Of a DNA stretch of 64,000 nt, positions 33,622 to 44,789 are shown piece after piece. This DNA is from Pogonophryne albipinna (lineage: Eukaryota; Chordata; Actinopteri; Perciformes; Artedidraconidae). Within the stretch, counting starts at the first letter, position 1, and each line of letters starts with the position of its first letter. Position numbers and translations under genes: made by a program. Location of the stretch: positions 9,106,441 to 9,170,440 of the forward strand of contig CM053253.1 of the NCBI GenBank assembly GCA_028583405.1, in the 5' to 3' direction. The notes beneath the pieces were generated by a model that saw nothing but the letters and a program-made list of their open reading frames with translations, was not told the origin of the DNA and made no database searches.

Positions 33622-34161
33622 GTGAGGGAGATAGTCACAGAAACTGAACAAGAATCGACAACTCGACCCTCTGCTCACTCTTTTCCTGTAAAATACAGGT
33701 CCAGCCCACACATATGCTCCATCAAGGATGGTGCTACAGGCAGCAAGGCAGTGCACTTACAACTAATGCATGTTAATGTTGATCTAACAACATTAACCCC
33801 CCCCCCCGCGGTGGCTTTGGAAATGCTCCCGATTTCTGAGGTCTCAAGGTTGGCAAGTATGCCTGGATGTAGGAAGGGCCAGATCCATTCACAGCATGGT
33901 ACGCAAGTACCATTGTCTTGAAGTGGATTCTAGCAGTTACCGGAAGCCAGTGAAGGGAGCGGAGGAGCTGCATGGTGTTTCATCTAGTTTGTGACAGTAG
34001 TTGTAGCATTTTTGAGACTTTTAAACTTGAATTACTGCTGTTGCTCACCCCCCCCCCCCCTTGTGTGTGTGTGTGTGTGTGTGGGGGGGGGGACGCAACT
34101 TCCAACAGGAGTCATTTGGGGGGGCTCTTGGGAAAAAAGGTTGGGAACCACTGCTCTAGAT

Positions 34162-35115
34162 GATAGGAAAGGAGGTTTCAAACTTCCTTTATAACCTCCT
34201 TTAGCTTAGGAACCACTGGACCTCCCTCACCGAAAGGAGAGGAGAAAATGCTGCCCCACAATGCCTTGCAGCCGCAGCATTTGCCGTCACACAACAGTCG
34301 GCCGTTCACGGAAACAACCGATTATGACCGAGAAATTATATCATGAAAGTTACGGTGCTTATTAAGCTTTTTAAAATGTAGGTGGCAACTTGCCAAAGTG
34401 CTTTGTTTTGAGCGTTCATCAGTATTATAATCAAAAAGAGAAATATGAATGTTAGTTTTTTACTGAAATCATCAAATAAAGTCAATATTTCACAGTCTTT
34501 ACTGTGAAATGTGAAACCTTTATTTTGAAGAGTACAGCGCAAGCATAGGGCAAACTAGCCAATCAGAAGCAAGGAGGCACTGGACACCCACCCATCTATG
34601 GAAACGAAACATTGAGTGGTATACTTGTTTTAACAGTAAGAACAGAAATACGAACAAACGAGCTGAATTTCCGTTTTTTCGTTTTCGGGCAACATTGAAA
34701 AACCAAAAAACGACCCGTTTCTGCTTTTTTTTCAATTAGAACTAAAAAACAAACGGTTAAAACCTTGGTCACCCACTTATATAGGTTTTGTGCAAAAGGT
34801 TGGCTGATGTGACTAATACAGAAAATCAAAACATTATCATTTTACTTGAATTCAATATATTTTATAACGGATACAGTAAACTCTAGCACAGTAGCATTTT
34901 ATTTGCACAATATGAAAACATTGTATTAAACACAAATATTATTTATTTTGTACTAAAGTAGTAAGTATTTGTTGCACACTACATGATACATGTAGGTAAC
35001 AGAAAATAATGTTTTTTCCTCCATAACATCGGAATCCCCAATAAAGCAACTTATGAAATTGCAAGGGAAAAACATATGATATAATTATTACATGTCCATA
35101 ACATGCATCAGTTCG
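34162..35115. other. Spacer downstream of the IL-17-like gene
   Basis: No gene or complete element recognised. It includes the gene's presumed 3' UTR; on the minus strand an AATAAA-type poly-A signal is readable around 34943-34950 (+ strand TTTATT). Confidence 0.4.
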
Positions 35116-36248
35116 TTAATGTTTCTGGACACATGTACATCCAACGGCCAGATTGAAGGGACACTTGCACCAAGCAGGTCCAGTTATGTTGTGATAGACA
35201 GAAACCTGGAGCATGATAGGCTTGGCGACCATGTTCCTCAAAGTGCATTCCTTGCATCCAGCGTACAGGATGTGTTCGGGGTGTCTGTCAGATGCTGTGT
35301 CAATACTGGAAAGGATAAGGAAAATAAAAGAACATAAATATGTGGAAGTGGAGTGGCAAACAAGGGTGGATGAAACAAATGAGGGGAAATGGGGCTTCTT
35401 AACACAGACATGTCTATAGATTTCTGCTCCCATACATTTTATTTTTCTGGCACTTCATTAAAGTTTTGCCACATCTAAGAGAACATTTAAATCCAAGATG
35501 TCATTTTTTAACGCTGCACAGTTGCATCAATTGATTTGATTTACAGAGGTGGGTTTAAATGCCTCTCTCTAGCTCTCTTTTTCCATTCTAGACAATTCTA
35601 TTTCTGTAATTTGTAATGTTAACTGCAATTCCATCAATTCCTTATGAAAGACTGAGAAGTTGTGGGTCTTTTCCCCATTATTTTAAATGCTGATGTGATC
35701 GTAGAACAAATAGTTTAAAGTAATTCTGTTTGAGTATATCATGACCCTCAATCTTGTAAGTAGCTTAAGATAGAATTCAGCTTCAACAAAGTTACTCGGT
35801 GATTAGTAAGATGATTCTGTGCAACAGAAAGGGAACTCACCTCATTTCCCAGGGTGCCACCGACGAGTCTTGGAGCTCTGAGATATGTCTGAAGGACAAC
35901 TCGTTGTATACACTGGTCCGCTCACAGGGATGTTTACAGACAGGGATGCCGCACACTGTCCCCATAAGCACCAGCTGTAAAAGAAGATTCTGTAAACATA
36001 GATATATTTCAATTAGACTCACGTTATCAACGTGTGCGTTTTCACTTTCACCACAATAACCAAATAACTAGTTGATAATTTTCTGAGATGCTTATTGTTT
36101 GTGAGCTTTGCAATATTGCAGCTTTCTTTGTGAAAGCAGACAACAAATCTGTCTTTCCCTATCAAGTACAATAAATAAAAGCTGTATTCAGATCTTATAT
36201 TTTTTCAAAACCTTTAACAGTACTCACCAGGAGAGCTGTGGAGTCCAT
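35116..36248 (-). CDS. IL-17-family cytokine, three exons
   Basis: Exons on the minus strand are 36248-36228 (only 21 nt, MDSTALL), 35974-35841 and 35305-35116, all with GT/AG sites and matching phases, giving 114 residues. The N terminus MDSTALLLVLMGTVCG is a short secretion signal. The mature part has VCKHPC, the SVAPWEM segment typical before the IL-17 knot, and DRHPEHILYAGCKECTLRN. It ends WCKCPFNLAVGCTCV, which carries the paired cysteines and VGCTCV signature of IL-17A/F-type cystine-knot cytokines. Such proteins are secreted and signal through IL-17 receptors to drive innate and mucosal inflammation. It is shorter than usual (about 150), chiefly between the cysteine blocks. No stop or frameshift. 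Subtype (A/F, C or N) cannot be decided by eye. Confidence 0.83.
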
Positions 36249-36334
36249 GCTGATGTTGAAAATCAGAGCAATTTTCCCAAAACACGGTGAAACAAACAGG
36301 AATTGTCCTTTTTCTTCTATCTCGTATAAACTCT

Positions 36335-36343
36335 GGGATTCCC
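36335..36343 (-). promoter_or_regulatory. Candidate NF-kappaB site upstream of IL-17-like gene
   Basis: GGGATTCCC lies about 90 bases 5' of the start codon; this is a good match to the kappaB consensus. Further upstream (36381-36389) the minus strand reads CATAAAAAC, a weak TATA-like element. Where transcription starts is not known, so the site could be in promoter or 5' UTR. Confidence 0.4.
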
Positions 36344-36459
36344 TTTCCCTGTGCAGTGCACTCTCTCTATGTGCACCTTCGGTTTTTATGCTACCTCAGA
36401 CTATGACTCGTATGACAACATTTGAGGAGGATAACAAATTGGACCATAGCCAATAATAA

Positions 36460-38580
36460 CATCCTCATTGAACCATCACATAACTAGCTTGCCTGTGCTA
36501 TTTTTAACATGAATCATTTGCTTTTATCTGGCCAGATTTTGATAAATCTTTGGGCATTTGGAGACCTTTAGTCGTTTTTCTGTTTTGTAGATATAGCATG
36601 AAGACAAGACCCAAAATACATTTTTCTGGGCAGATAGTTTAAAGTTGCACCAGTGTTGCGGGGCTTTAATTGCTGTTTGAATGGGAGCAACGCTTTTCAA
36701 GTTAAAAACAACAGCATTTTCACACATTTTGGAAGATAGTAAAAACATGGCTTCAGGCTATAAACCCCAAATCTAATCTGATCTATTTGACATTTTTACA
36801 ACCAGTGGTCCTAGCTGATTATTTAACCTGTTTTAAACTGTAGTGGTTAATGTTATCATTAAGCAATGTTGGGGTTCATTGACCACCATGGTGCAATCAC
36901 AGGTGTGAATGTTACAGCAGCTGTCGTCAGAGAAGTCATATGATAAAAGAAAGTTGTGGTTTGTTTTTCAAGTTGACATGCCCTGACGAGCCTGAACCTT
37001 CTCCCCTTTTGTAATTGTTCTTGCATCACAAGCTAGTTGTGCCTCAAGTATCTTCCCTCAGGTGTTTTACTGCTAAATATAGTAAAACATGTTTATGTAT
37101 GAGTAATGTTTCATGCAGTTCTGAGAATTTCACATTAGGATAATTATTTATTGCATCACAAGACCTGTTTCTTTACCTGTCAAATAGAGAAAGACTCTTA
37201 ATTACATGATTACTATTACTATTTTTACAAGACTCAGTTTTCCCCTTGAATAATAACTCATGTTTCTAACATTTATTTCAGAGTTTACAGCAGTTACCTC
37301 TTGACTAACCCCTGTGTGCCTTGACACAATATATACTGTAGCCATGAACGTACGGTAATTGCTAAAGGATGGTGTATGACATTACATACTCGTACTTACA
37401 ATTTTACTTTTTGTAATATATGACTTGAGAACTGTGGTATGGTTAAATGAATAGCCATTTTGAGAATATACAACTTTTGTGTTTGTCCAGAGAGTTAGCT
37501 TAGCATAAAAGATTGACATAAGGGAAGCTATATTGCCTCGTAAAACGATAACGAAATTGGCTTACCAACCCGTCTGAAGCTCAGTACTCAACACGTTATA
37601 TATTTTTTCTTTAATCTATTGTTTGACAAAGTATTTCAGGATTATCCTCCCGTACAGGAAAATTATCGTTTGCATATATTTGGGTTTGAGCTCACTGATG
37701 GATACTAGACATTGTGTGACGCTGCACAGAAATTGTGGAAAGCCTGAGAATGTGAATGCTATACAATGTATATTAATTATGGTTAAATTGTTCCTTTAAA
37801 TGTTGTTCTGCAGGAAAGGCACTTCCTGTGTTGGCACTAAATATTTACATTGGATATAAATTGTGAGGTGCAGAATTGTTCAGTATGGAAATAACAAATA
37901 CGGGACTGATCCTCCGTGGGCATATTTGCATTTCGACCAACAGCAACACATTAATAGCCAGGTCAGATACAAATCTACTACATGTGTAGTTGTCAAACAT
38001 GACAACTGCCTGAGGGAGTGAAATTCTGATCTTCAAAAGAAACACGTTTTGGCCTTTGTAATCATGACACATCCAGTGAGTTTCGATTCGTTGTTTATTT
38101 TTCCACCTACTATTGATTGATTGCTTAATTTATTCATCTCGTGATTTTGGTCAACGTTCATTAAGGAGAATACGTCTTCACACTTTCACTGGGTTGATTC
38201 ATAAAAAGGCATTCAAACTGTCAGCTGATGAAATCTGAGCCTCAGGCAGGGAGTCTTCCAAACACAACACCTGGCATTTCTCCAACAACAAGGCTTGGCA
38301 TTTAGTTCAAATCATGCTGTTTTGGCAGGATAAAACACAATTATACTGACAGACCACACACAGTGAATATGAACAGAAGAATAACCAGAAATGAATTAAA
38401 GCCAGTGCAGGCAACTGTTATGAGTTCACTACTAACTACACAACCCTGCTCTGGCATTTCATCAATATTTGTCTCATGCTTGAGAAAGAGCTGCAGAAAC
38501 CCCTTTTCACCCTCTGTCTGAAACCAGAAAGAGGGTCACATTAGCCCCTGTTTCTTCTGGACTGATAATTCTGCTGCTCT
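36460..38580. other. Intergenic DNA, nothing recognised
   Basis: Two kilobases of AT-rich sequence with no convincing coding frame, splice-bounded exon, inverted element ends or tandem array. Confidence 0.4.
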
Positions 38581-38582
38581 GT

Positions 38583-38760
38583 ACAAGAAGGAACAGAGCA
38601 GACTAAGGTCTTTCGGGGTGCAGGGGGCACTCCTTCGGACATTTTATGACTCTGTTGTGGCATCAGCCATTTTTTATGGTGTGGCCTGCTGGGGCTGCAG
38701 CATCTCGGCTGCTGACAGGAAGAGACTGAACAGACTAAGGAAGGCCATCAATGCATCCAT
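38583..38760 (+). pseudogene. LINE reverse transcriptase C-terminal fragment
   Basis: The frame reads RLRSFGVQGALLRTFYDSVV, ASAIFYGVACWG and ADRKRLNRLRKA, the segment after the RT catalytic core of fish non-LTR retrotransposons, as I recall L2/Rex-like families. Only about 58 codons remain, and it is cut on both sides. Confidence 0.75.
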
Positions 38761-38763
38761 CAA

Positions 38764-38934
38764 TGCTTGAAAAGTTTAACTTTGCTCAACTTTCGAAGCG
38801 AGCAATGGAGGCAAAGCGACGTAACCACAATGCAGTTAGGCAAAGCTTGACGTCACGCCATTCAAAGTGAATGGGAAGTGTCGCAACGGAACCGTGTGGA
38901 CGTACCGTTACAGGATGTTTATTTTGTAAATTGT
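38764..38934. repeat. Partial MITE, shared with 45497-45680
   Basis: TGCTTGAAAAGTTTAACTTT through the CCGTTACAGGATG region matches 45497-45680, with a short deletion. Only the right half of the longer element near 45311 is present. Confidence 0.75.
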
Positions 38935-39356
38935 ACCCAGGGGGCAAAACCCAATTTTTTGGGAAATCAGACAGGAATTTTGTAAAAGGTTGTCCTCCAG
39001 AAATGATATCTAGGACCTTCAAGGATCACAACCTGGGTGGACAACCCGGTCAACTAGCTACTGGAAAGCTACAGCGAGGGTCCAAACAATGCAACCCCTA
39101 TATGAAAATCTATTCTGTCTGGATCAGATGCCATCATTCTCTTTCTGATTGAATATCTCTGTGACAGTTCATAGTAAAGACAAACTGAGCCAACCTATTG
39201 AAAGAGCAGAACATAAGCTTTCAGGTGATGCCTTGGTTAAGCATGTTCTCAATAAGGCCACTAGATGAGACTGTGCCTTTTGTGTCTCTCCAAAGCGAAA
39301 TCCATTTCAAGCAATGCACTTGTGGTCCTCTGGATTGTTTGCTGTGTTCAAAATGG

Positions 39357-39530
39357 GTAATAATAATAATAATACATTTGATTTATATAGCGCTTTTCCT
39401 GGTGCTCAAAGCACTTAACAAGCAAGTAAAGAAGAAAAATAACAACAAAAGTAAAAAGTGCTAAACTAGGTGGAATAAGGGCGAGGGGTTAGTGGATTAG
39501 GAGTTGAAGGCAAGAGTGAAAAGGTGAGTT
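39357..39530 (+). repeat. SINE-like repeat (TAA)n-TTTATATAGCGC
   Basis: Starts with a (TAA)5 run, then TTGATTTATATAGCGCTTTT and GGTGCTCAAAGCACTTAACA, a repeat I remember as widespread in fish and amphibian genomes. It sits between possible upstream remnants and the PIN-like gene, and supplies the ATG at 39524. Confidence 0.6.
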
Positions 39531-39539
39531 TTGAGTTTG

Positions 39540-41915
39540 AGATAATCCAGATGTCACGTCCACAGATATCAATCCTACAAGAACAGATGTTACTTTTCCA
39601 GGAATCTCTGAATGAGCACCCAACTGCAGTTTTCTGGTCAATCTTTCTGGAGATGTCAGACATTCTCCACAGGTTCATCTACTACCAGCAGGAAGGTAAC
39701 TGGGCAGGACATTTCTGTGAATCAGCACGAATGCTACCTTACCTCACTGCAGCAGGACACTACAAATATGGGCAGCAGTCTTTGCGTCTGTATTTGTCTG
39801 AGATGAAGAAACTGCCAGAGACAGCCACAGAGGCACATGAAGCACTGATGGCAGGTGCATTTGTTGGAAGGAGAGCAGATGGAAACCACAATGGTGTCTC
39901 TCCTGACATGCTTCTGGAGCAGACATATAATGCAGATGCCAAGGAGGCAAGTGGTCTGGATGGTATTACACTCAATCGTGCTGCCAGGATGAAGTGGGTC
40001 TACACAAAACCACTCACTGCAGCTATCTCTGCAGAGCTCAAGTCTATGCTGCACCTCCATTCCTCCAGCCCCCACCATGAATCTGGTTGGAGTTGTGTCA
40101 ACAGGGATGCAGAGATGGTAGTCAAGGTCATGGCAGCAGTAGAGACCAACCCATTCATGACAGCCACACCATCCCTGATAAATATATCAACTGGTGAGTG
40201 TGCAGATCCCACAATCAAGGACAACCGGACAAGTGTGAAAGCAGTTGGTTTGAAGGCATTGTCAGAGTCACTGTCCAGTGACCAGAAGAAGACAAGTGTT
40301 GTAAAGCTAAACACCTTCCATACACAAAACAGGATGAAACCAAAGAAGTCTGGGAAAACCTCTGCACCTGGCAAGAGCAATGAAGTCACTGCCCTTCTGC
40401 GCATGACCCAGATCATTGCCAGTGGTGGAGAACTCAACATTGTTGACTTCATAGGCAACCACGAGTGCAGTGACCTCCCTCCATCACTCTTCCAGGAAGA
40501 TGGCAGTATGAGAACAGGGACCAAGGGAAGCCTTGTGAAGATCTTGAAAGAGAAGACCAAAGTAAGCAGCATCCCTGATCTGCCCCAAGATTGCCTCAAG
40601 ACAGCAGTAGTCGTAGATGCCATGTCCACCATACAACACTGGTCTTTCCACACAGGTGAAGGATTTGGAGTGATCGCGGAGCGATACAGGCACCTGCTGC
40701 TGAATGATGTGCCTCCTGGTACTGACATCATACACTTCTGTTGTGACAGATACAGTACAACCAGCCTCAAGTCAGCTGAGCAGGAACAGAGATATGCCAG
40801 ATCCAAACCAGCGAAAGTGTATGAAGTCAGTGAGCAGTACGCAGCTCCGGATCCAAAGAAGTTTGTTGCAGTGTCTGCTAACAAAGCAAACCTGCTGAGC
40901 TTCCTTTGTGAGAAGTGGTGTGAGGATGAACAACTTGAACCTGGTCTTGGCCCCACTCATCTCTACCAGGGTGGTGGATTCAAAGAAGAGACGAAGAGTG
41001 TGGTGCTCACAGCAGGGTCTGTTATGGATGTTCCTGCTCTTGAATCAACACAGCAGGAGGCTGAGGATCTTCCTCCACACTCTCTACAGTGTCCAGAATG
41101 AGGAAGTTGACAGAGTTGTCATACATGCCAATGACACCAATATCATTACAACATGCCTGTACTATGGTGATACGCACCTCAGAGATCTAAAAGAGCTGTG
41201 GGTGAGAACAGGCCAGAATGCATACCTGCCTAAACATAAAATGGTGCTGGTGCTGGGACCTTCACAGTGTTGTGCCATGCCCTTCATCCACAGTCTGAGT
41301 GGTAGAGATACCACTAGTTATCCATATTTCACTGGCAAGAAGGTATGGTTCAAGAGCAGCATGAGTCTGGACATACCTGCACTTGAAGAGTTTGGTGAGA
41401 ACCCTGCCGATGCCATAACAGATGACCTCCTCAATCAGGCACGAGACCTCACCATCACTGTGTATACATCCAAAGCTGATCACTTTGAGGGTTCTGATCT
41501 GGGCAAACTGAGAGCATACAAGTTCCTGAACAACAAATCCATGCTCCTAAAGCTACTAACCCCAACAGAGAATGCATTTCTGCTGCACCTGAAAAGAGCT
41601 GCTCTGGCAACCATCATTGACAAGAACGCACACATCACCAAGCCAGAAATCCCCCCATGCACAGAATTTGGATGGTCTCTGGACAATGGACATGTAGTTC
41701 CGGTACCATCTACAAAGCCAGCTTGGCCTGTGTCAATGAACAAGACAATCTCATGTGGATGTCTCGAGGGCTGTCAGAAGAACTGTTCCTGTGCAAATAA
41801 TGCAGTTCCATGCTACATAGGGTGCCATTGCCAAGGACTGGCAACCAAATGCTACATGATACACACTGCCACACTTGAGAGCAGTGACAGCAGCTGTGAC
41901 TCAGAAAATGAATAG
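39540..41915 (+). pseudogene. Unnamed multi-copy protein with PIN/FEN-like and CXC motifs
   Basis: Two overlapping frames, 39524-41101 and 40908-41915, form one intronless gene broken by a shift between 41063 and 41064. The first part has a helical region (GNWAGHFCESARMLPYLTAA, then LLEQTYNADAKEASGLDGIT) that I recall from large families of unnamed proteins in fish and cnidarians. A nuclease-like series of acidic motifs follows: VVVDAMS (about residue 365), HFCCDRYS, QQEA where EADTR is expected, HANDTNII (usually DTDV), and SGRDTTSYPYFTGK. These resemble the PIN/FEN1 fold. The C terminus has CGCLEGCQKNCSCANN and CYIGCHCQG, a CXC-type zinc cluster. The frameshift destroys the EADTR motif, and another Asp is Asn, so activity is unlikely. 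The family's upstream region is missing. The ATG at 39524 lies in the neighbouring repeat and is probably not original. Confidence 0.65.
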
Positions 41916-42251
41916 AAAGCAAAAAGCTTTCTGGGACACTACCATGAATACCACCATGTGTACATTGAAAACATTTGTACTGTATATTCACAGTGTATGT
42001 TACTTTTTCCCCCTTTCTTCTTAAAACATTCACATTTTTCTAGTTCTGGGCCATGTGAATGATTATTTTGTGTTCAACTTCTGATTATTGTGTCATATCT
42101 GTTGATTTGTAATTAATAACTAAGAAAAGAGTATGTGAAAGTGAAATAAATGTTTTGCCACCAGGAATTTTGTTTGTTTTTGTGAGAAATATCCTATTTT
42201 GATCATGAAATAAAGACATTGATTTGCAAAAATAATAAAAGGGTATTGATT

Positions 42252-42274
42252 TGACATTAAGTTGAACTTAATGT
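42252..42274. other. 23-bp palindrome downstream of PIN-like gene
   Basis: GACATTAAGTT and AACTTAATGTC surround a single central base, giving a perfect short hairpin, about 340 bp after the stop codon. Further AAGTTGA copies follow. It might be a terminal structure of a mobile unit. Confidence 0.5.
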
Positions 42275-42395
42275 CAACTTCTAGATAAGTTGAACTCAGT
42301 TTGCCTCGTCCTATAACATAGAAAACCTTCAATTAAAGGGTTTTGCAAAGAAAGTGGTGGCCATTTTGAATTTCGCTGACTGTAGCTTTCCAGTC

Positions 42396-42555
42396 AACCC
42401 AGTCTCATGGCATTTCGTGTTCACCAACACGATTTTTAATCTATTGATTCGTGTTCACCAACACGATTTCCCCCTTTTTTTTGTGTTGCACAGCACGATT
42501 TTAAAAGCAATGTATTTCTACTGGTAATGTGTTTCGTGCCTGCAGCACGTCTTTT
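42396..42555. repeat. Repeat with doubled CGTGTTCACCAACACG palindromes
   Basis: TTCGTGTTCACCAACACGAT occurs twice, 35 bp apart, each a perfect 16-bp palindrome CGTGTTCACCAACACG apart from its central bases. The opening CAGTCTCATGG resembles 6975. Probably the end of a fish MITE; borders are not determined. Confidence 0.45.
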
Positions 42556-42559
42556 TCTC

Positions 42560-43279
42560 CGGTCGGGTCGTGGAAGACCGGAAGCTGTGTGGTTCATAAA
42601 AACATGTTCTTACTCAATATCAAGCCACAATTATTGCTTTTATTTTAAATCGTATAATTTCGGACTTTTGTTGCAGTCTGTGAGGAAAATAAATTAGTCT
42701 TTTTTTCCTTCTAATTTGTTATTCTTTTCAAAATAACACACTGTTATTTACTCACCAATAACACACAATTATCCTTGCTTTTATTTATTGGTTTAATTCC
42801 ATAATCTCGGGCTTTTTTGGCGTCCGTCAGGAACTGAATTTCAAGATAAAAATAACCGGAAACAGACAGCCTATAAGGGACATTTCGAGCATAATCGAGT
42901 TTAGGATGGCCGAAGACACTACATTACCCATAATCCCCAGCTATCGGATGTTGGAGTGGCAGTGCGCCAAGGTTACGGAATCGAAACTGGATCGAACGTT
43001 TTCGTTTTTCCAACAATTAGAAGTTGCCAGTATTAAACACCAATTATTAACCAATTGAAATGAACCGATTAAACATCTCTCTGACACAGTTTAAACGCAT
43101 TTCAAGTGGAAGAATTGTTCGTGTCTCCTCTTTGTGTCTCGGGAAGCCGGAAGCTGTATTATTTTCAAAAAATAAAAAATGTTTTTTTTAACCATAACGG
43201 GTACTTTACACATTAACATTGATTCAAACTTATCCTTGTTTTAATCCTTGTTTTATTTATGTTAAATTGTTGTTGTCGG
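42560..43279. other. Spacer, nothing recognised
   Basis: AT-rich sequence with scattered GC-rich patches; no coding frame or element ends identified. Confidence 0.35.
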
Positions 43280-43283
43280 TTAG

Positions 43284-43667
43284 AGGTGGGGTAGGTAAGT
43301 TTGAGAAACCGGCTCGAGATACACTTTTTGTTATATTCCATGGAATGCTCTTAACATCCCGATAGCAATGAATATCTTAAGTGCTTTGACAAAAAATCCA
43401 TAACAAAATGTCATCTGTGGAAGCCGTGGCGCTGTAAAAAGCACGACCAATCATTTTAGCCGGCCCGGCTAAAGTAACTGGATGGCCTACCTGCCTGTCA
43501 GCCTTCCATCTCGTGCACAAACTTATCTCGTGCCCTCATTGGTCATGTGCGCGTTCGTGTGTGTTGGAGGAGGGGCTCTGTAAGGAAGTGGCAGATTTTT
43601 TCCCGGCTGTGTATTTTCAAATTCTAGCGCACTCGAGCTCGTTTCTCCAAAATTACCTACCCCACCT
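43284..43667. mobile_element. TTAA-type MITE, copy 1
   Basis: Inverted ends AGGTGGGGTAGGTAA and TTACCTACCCCACCT, with TTAG on the left and TTAA on the right, so one flank has mutated. TTAA targets are used by piggyBac and Kolobok elements. Subterminal CGGCTCGAGAT and ACTCGAGCTCG are also inverted. Two other copies lie at 63160 and 63834. Confidence 0.85.
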
Positions 43668-44700
43668 TTAATTTTCCATTTTATTTATTTTGGTTTAAGA
43701 TATCATTAGTCTTTTTTTATTATTATCATGCTAGATGTTTAAACTTTTCTGTATTTTATAAGGCAATATATACTTTTTTGTTTTTGTCCGTAGGCTACTT
43801 AGGTTATTAAAGAGTTATCGTATTAACATATAGGAAATGTATTAATATTTTATTGTATAATCGGTACAGGAAATGACATAATTCAGAGCACCACCTATTG
43901 GCCAAAGACCGCTGCCACCGGCATTGCAATCCATCCTCTGACAAAGTAAGTTGTGCCACTAAAGTCTGATGCATGTTTTGCTTAGATTTAATAATTGGGG
44001 CTTTTTTTAAGCCTTCACTCGCATGGTTCATCATACATAATGAACTGTTCTAAGTCTGAGAAATGCTTTCGCCATAATCAGCAAAGCAACATTAATGTGA
44101 AATTATTCTTGCGGGCGGCTAGCTAGCTAGCTCACGTTCAACATAAGCTTAAACTAGTTTAGCTACATTTATATCAGCTCATAAGTGGTGTGTGAAAAAT
44201 ATTTGTCTTAATTACGGCTACATACGTCGGTGTTAAAGTGTGAGTTATACGTTATCTTAATCGCTTTTGTTTTACACATGACAGTACTAACGCTGGCCGA
44301 CATTTTAATATATGTTTGGGGGGAGGGGCATAGTCCATGTGCACGTCCATGTGCTTGTTACGCGTATGAAACAGGAAACACGTAAATGAACTCACTCAGT
44401 CTGTCTAATGTGCATTTAAAAAAAGCTAGTTTCATTCATAATTCACTTTTTCTGTTCTCTCCTGCAGCTCCTGTACCCACACCACAAACCCATACACTGA
44501 TCTCCACCATCATAAAACCAACGGCACTTTTAAGAGCCATCTCAACCTATCTCTCTGTCTATCTACCTAGCTTTCTTATAGTTATTGTCTCTATCTTTTT
44601 CTATCATTCATTATCTATTTCTTCATCTATCCATCTCAATCTTACAATCTGTCTCACTATCTCTGTCTGTCTCATACAGCAGCTGTTTGTTTGCATATCT
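43668..44700. other. Spacer with short frame, no supported gene
   Basis: Contains a GCTAGCTAGCTAGC stretch near 44118. No splice-supported gene was found. Confidence 0.35.
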
Positions 44701-44703
44701 GTT

Positions 44704-44704
44704 G

Positions 44705-44749
<45 letters not shown>

Positions 44750-44750
44750 G

Positions 44751-44782
<32 letters not shown>
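44704..44782. repeat. (TGTC)n followed by (TGGC)n microsatellite
   Basis: About eleven CTGT units (44704-44750) pass into about seven GGCT units (44751-44781). The compound array opens long but meaningless frames on both strands. Confidence 0.95.
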
Positions 44783-44789
44783 TGTTGCA

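Larger units (their letters stand above)
31592..33861. mobile_element. hAT-type element with CATACTTGCCAACC ends (2.27 kb)
   Basis: The left end CATACTTGCCAACCCTCCCG and right end GGTTGGCAAGTATG are inverted, with an exact 8-bp duplication CCTGGATG (31584-31591, 33862-33869). The repeated CTCCCGATTTC motif occurs near both ends. The core is short and non-coding; most of its length is the two elements nested inside it. Confidence 0.85.
8322..33970 (+). repeat. SINE-like/teleost repeat, split into four pieces
   Basis: Removing the inserted elements joins about 8322-8333, 25409-25804, 31552-31591 and 33862-about 33970. The joined start reads CATTACATTT then AGCTGACGCTTTTATCC, a repeat I remember as very common in teleost genomes. 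The joined middle and end (CTGATGCAGGTCGGAG, CTGGATGTAGGAAGGGCC) fit the same repeat. Each break coincides with a target duplication: CATTT, TGCA and CCTGGATG. I am unsure of the repeat's formal class and of its outer borders. Confidence 0.6.
7662..34153. mobile_element. hAT-type element expanded to 26.5 kb by nested insertions
   Basis: The left end CAGTGGTTCCCAACCT and right end AGGTTGGGAACCACTG are perfect inverted repeats, and both are flanked by the 8-bp sequence CTCTAGAT (7654-7661 and 34154-34161). The element proper is probably only about 7662-8320 plus 33970-34153; everything between is later insertion. The remaining interior has poly-C and a (TG)n tract near 34050-34090, and no transposase domain was recognised, so it was likely non-autonomous. 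This is the outermost layer of the nest. Confidence 0.82.

Noticed and set aside
35116..35433. Single-exon 105-codon start for the IL-17-like protein
   Set aside because: The upstream part of that frame is intron; a clear acceptor at 35306-35308 joins it to exon 2, which carries the signal peptide end and the APWEM box.
40000..40956. 318-codon minus-strand frame
   Set aside because: Antisense shadow of the PIN-like gene; no recognisable motif and Ser/Leu-rich.
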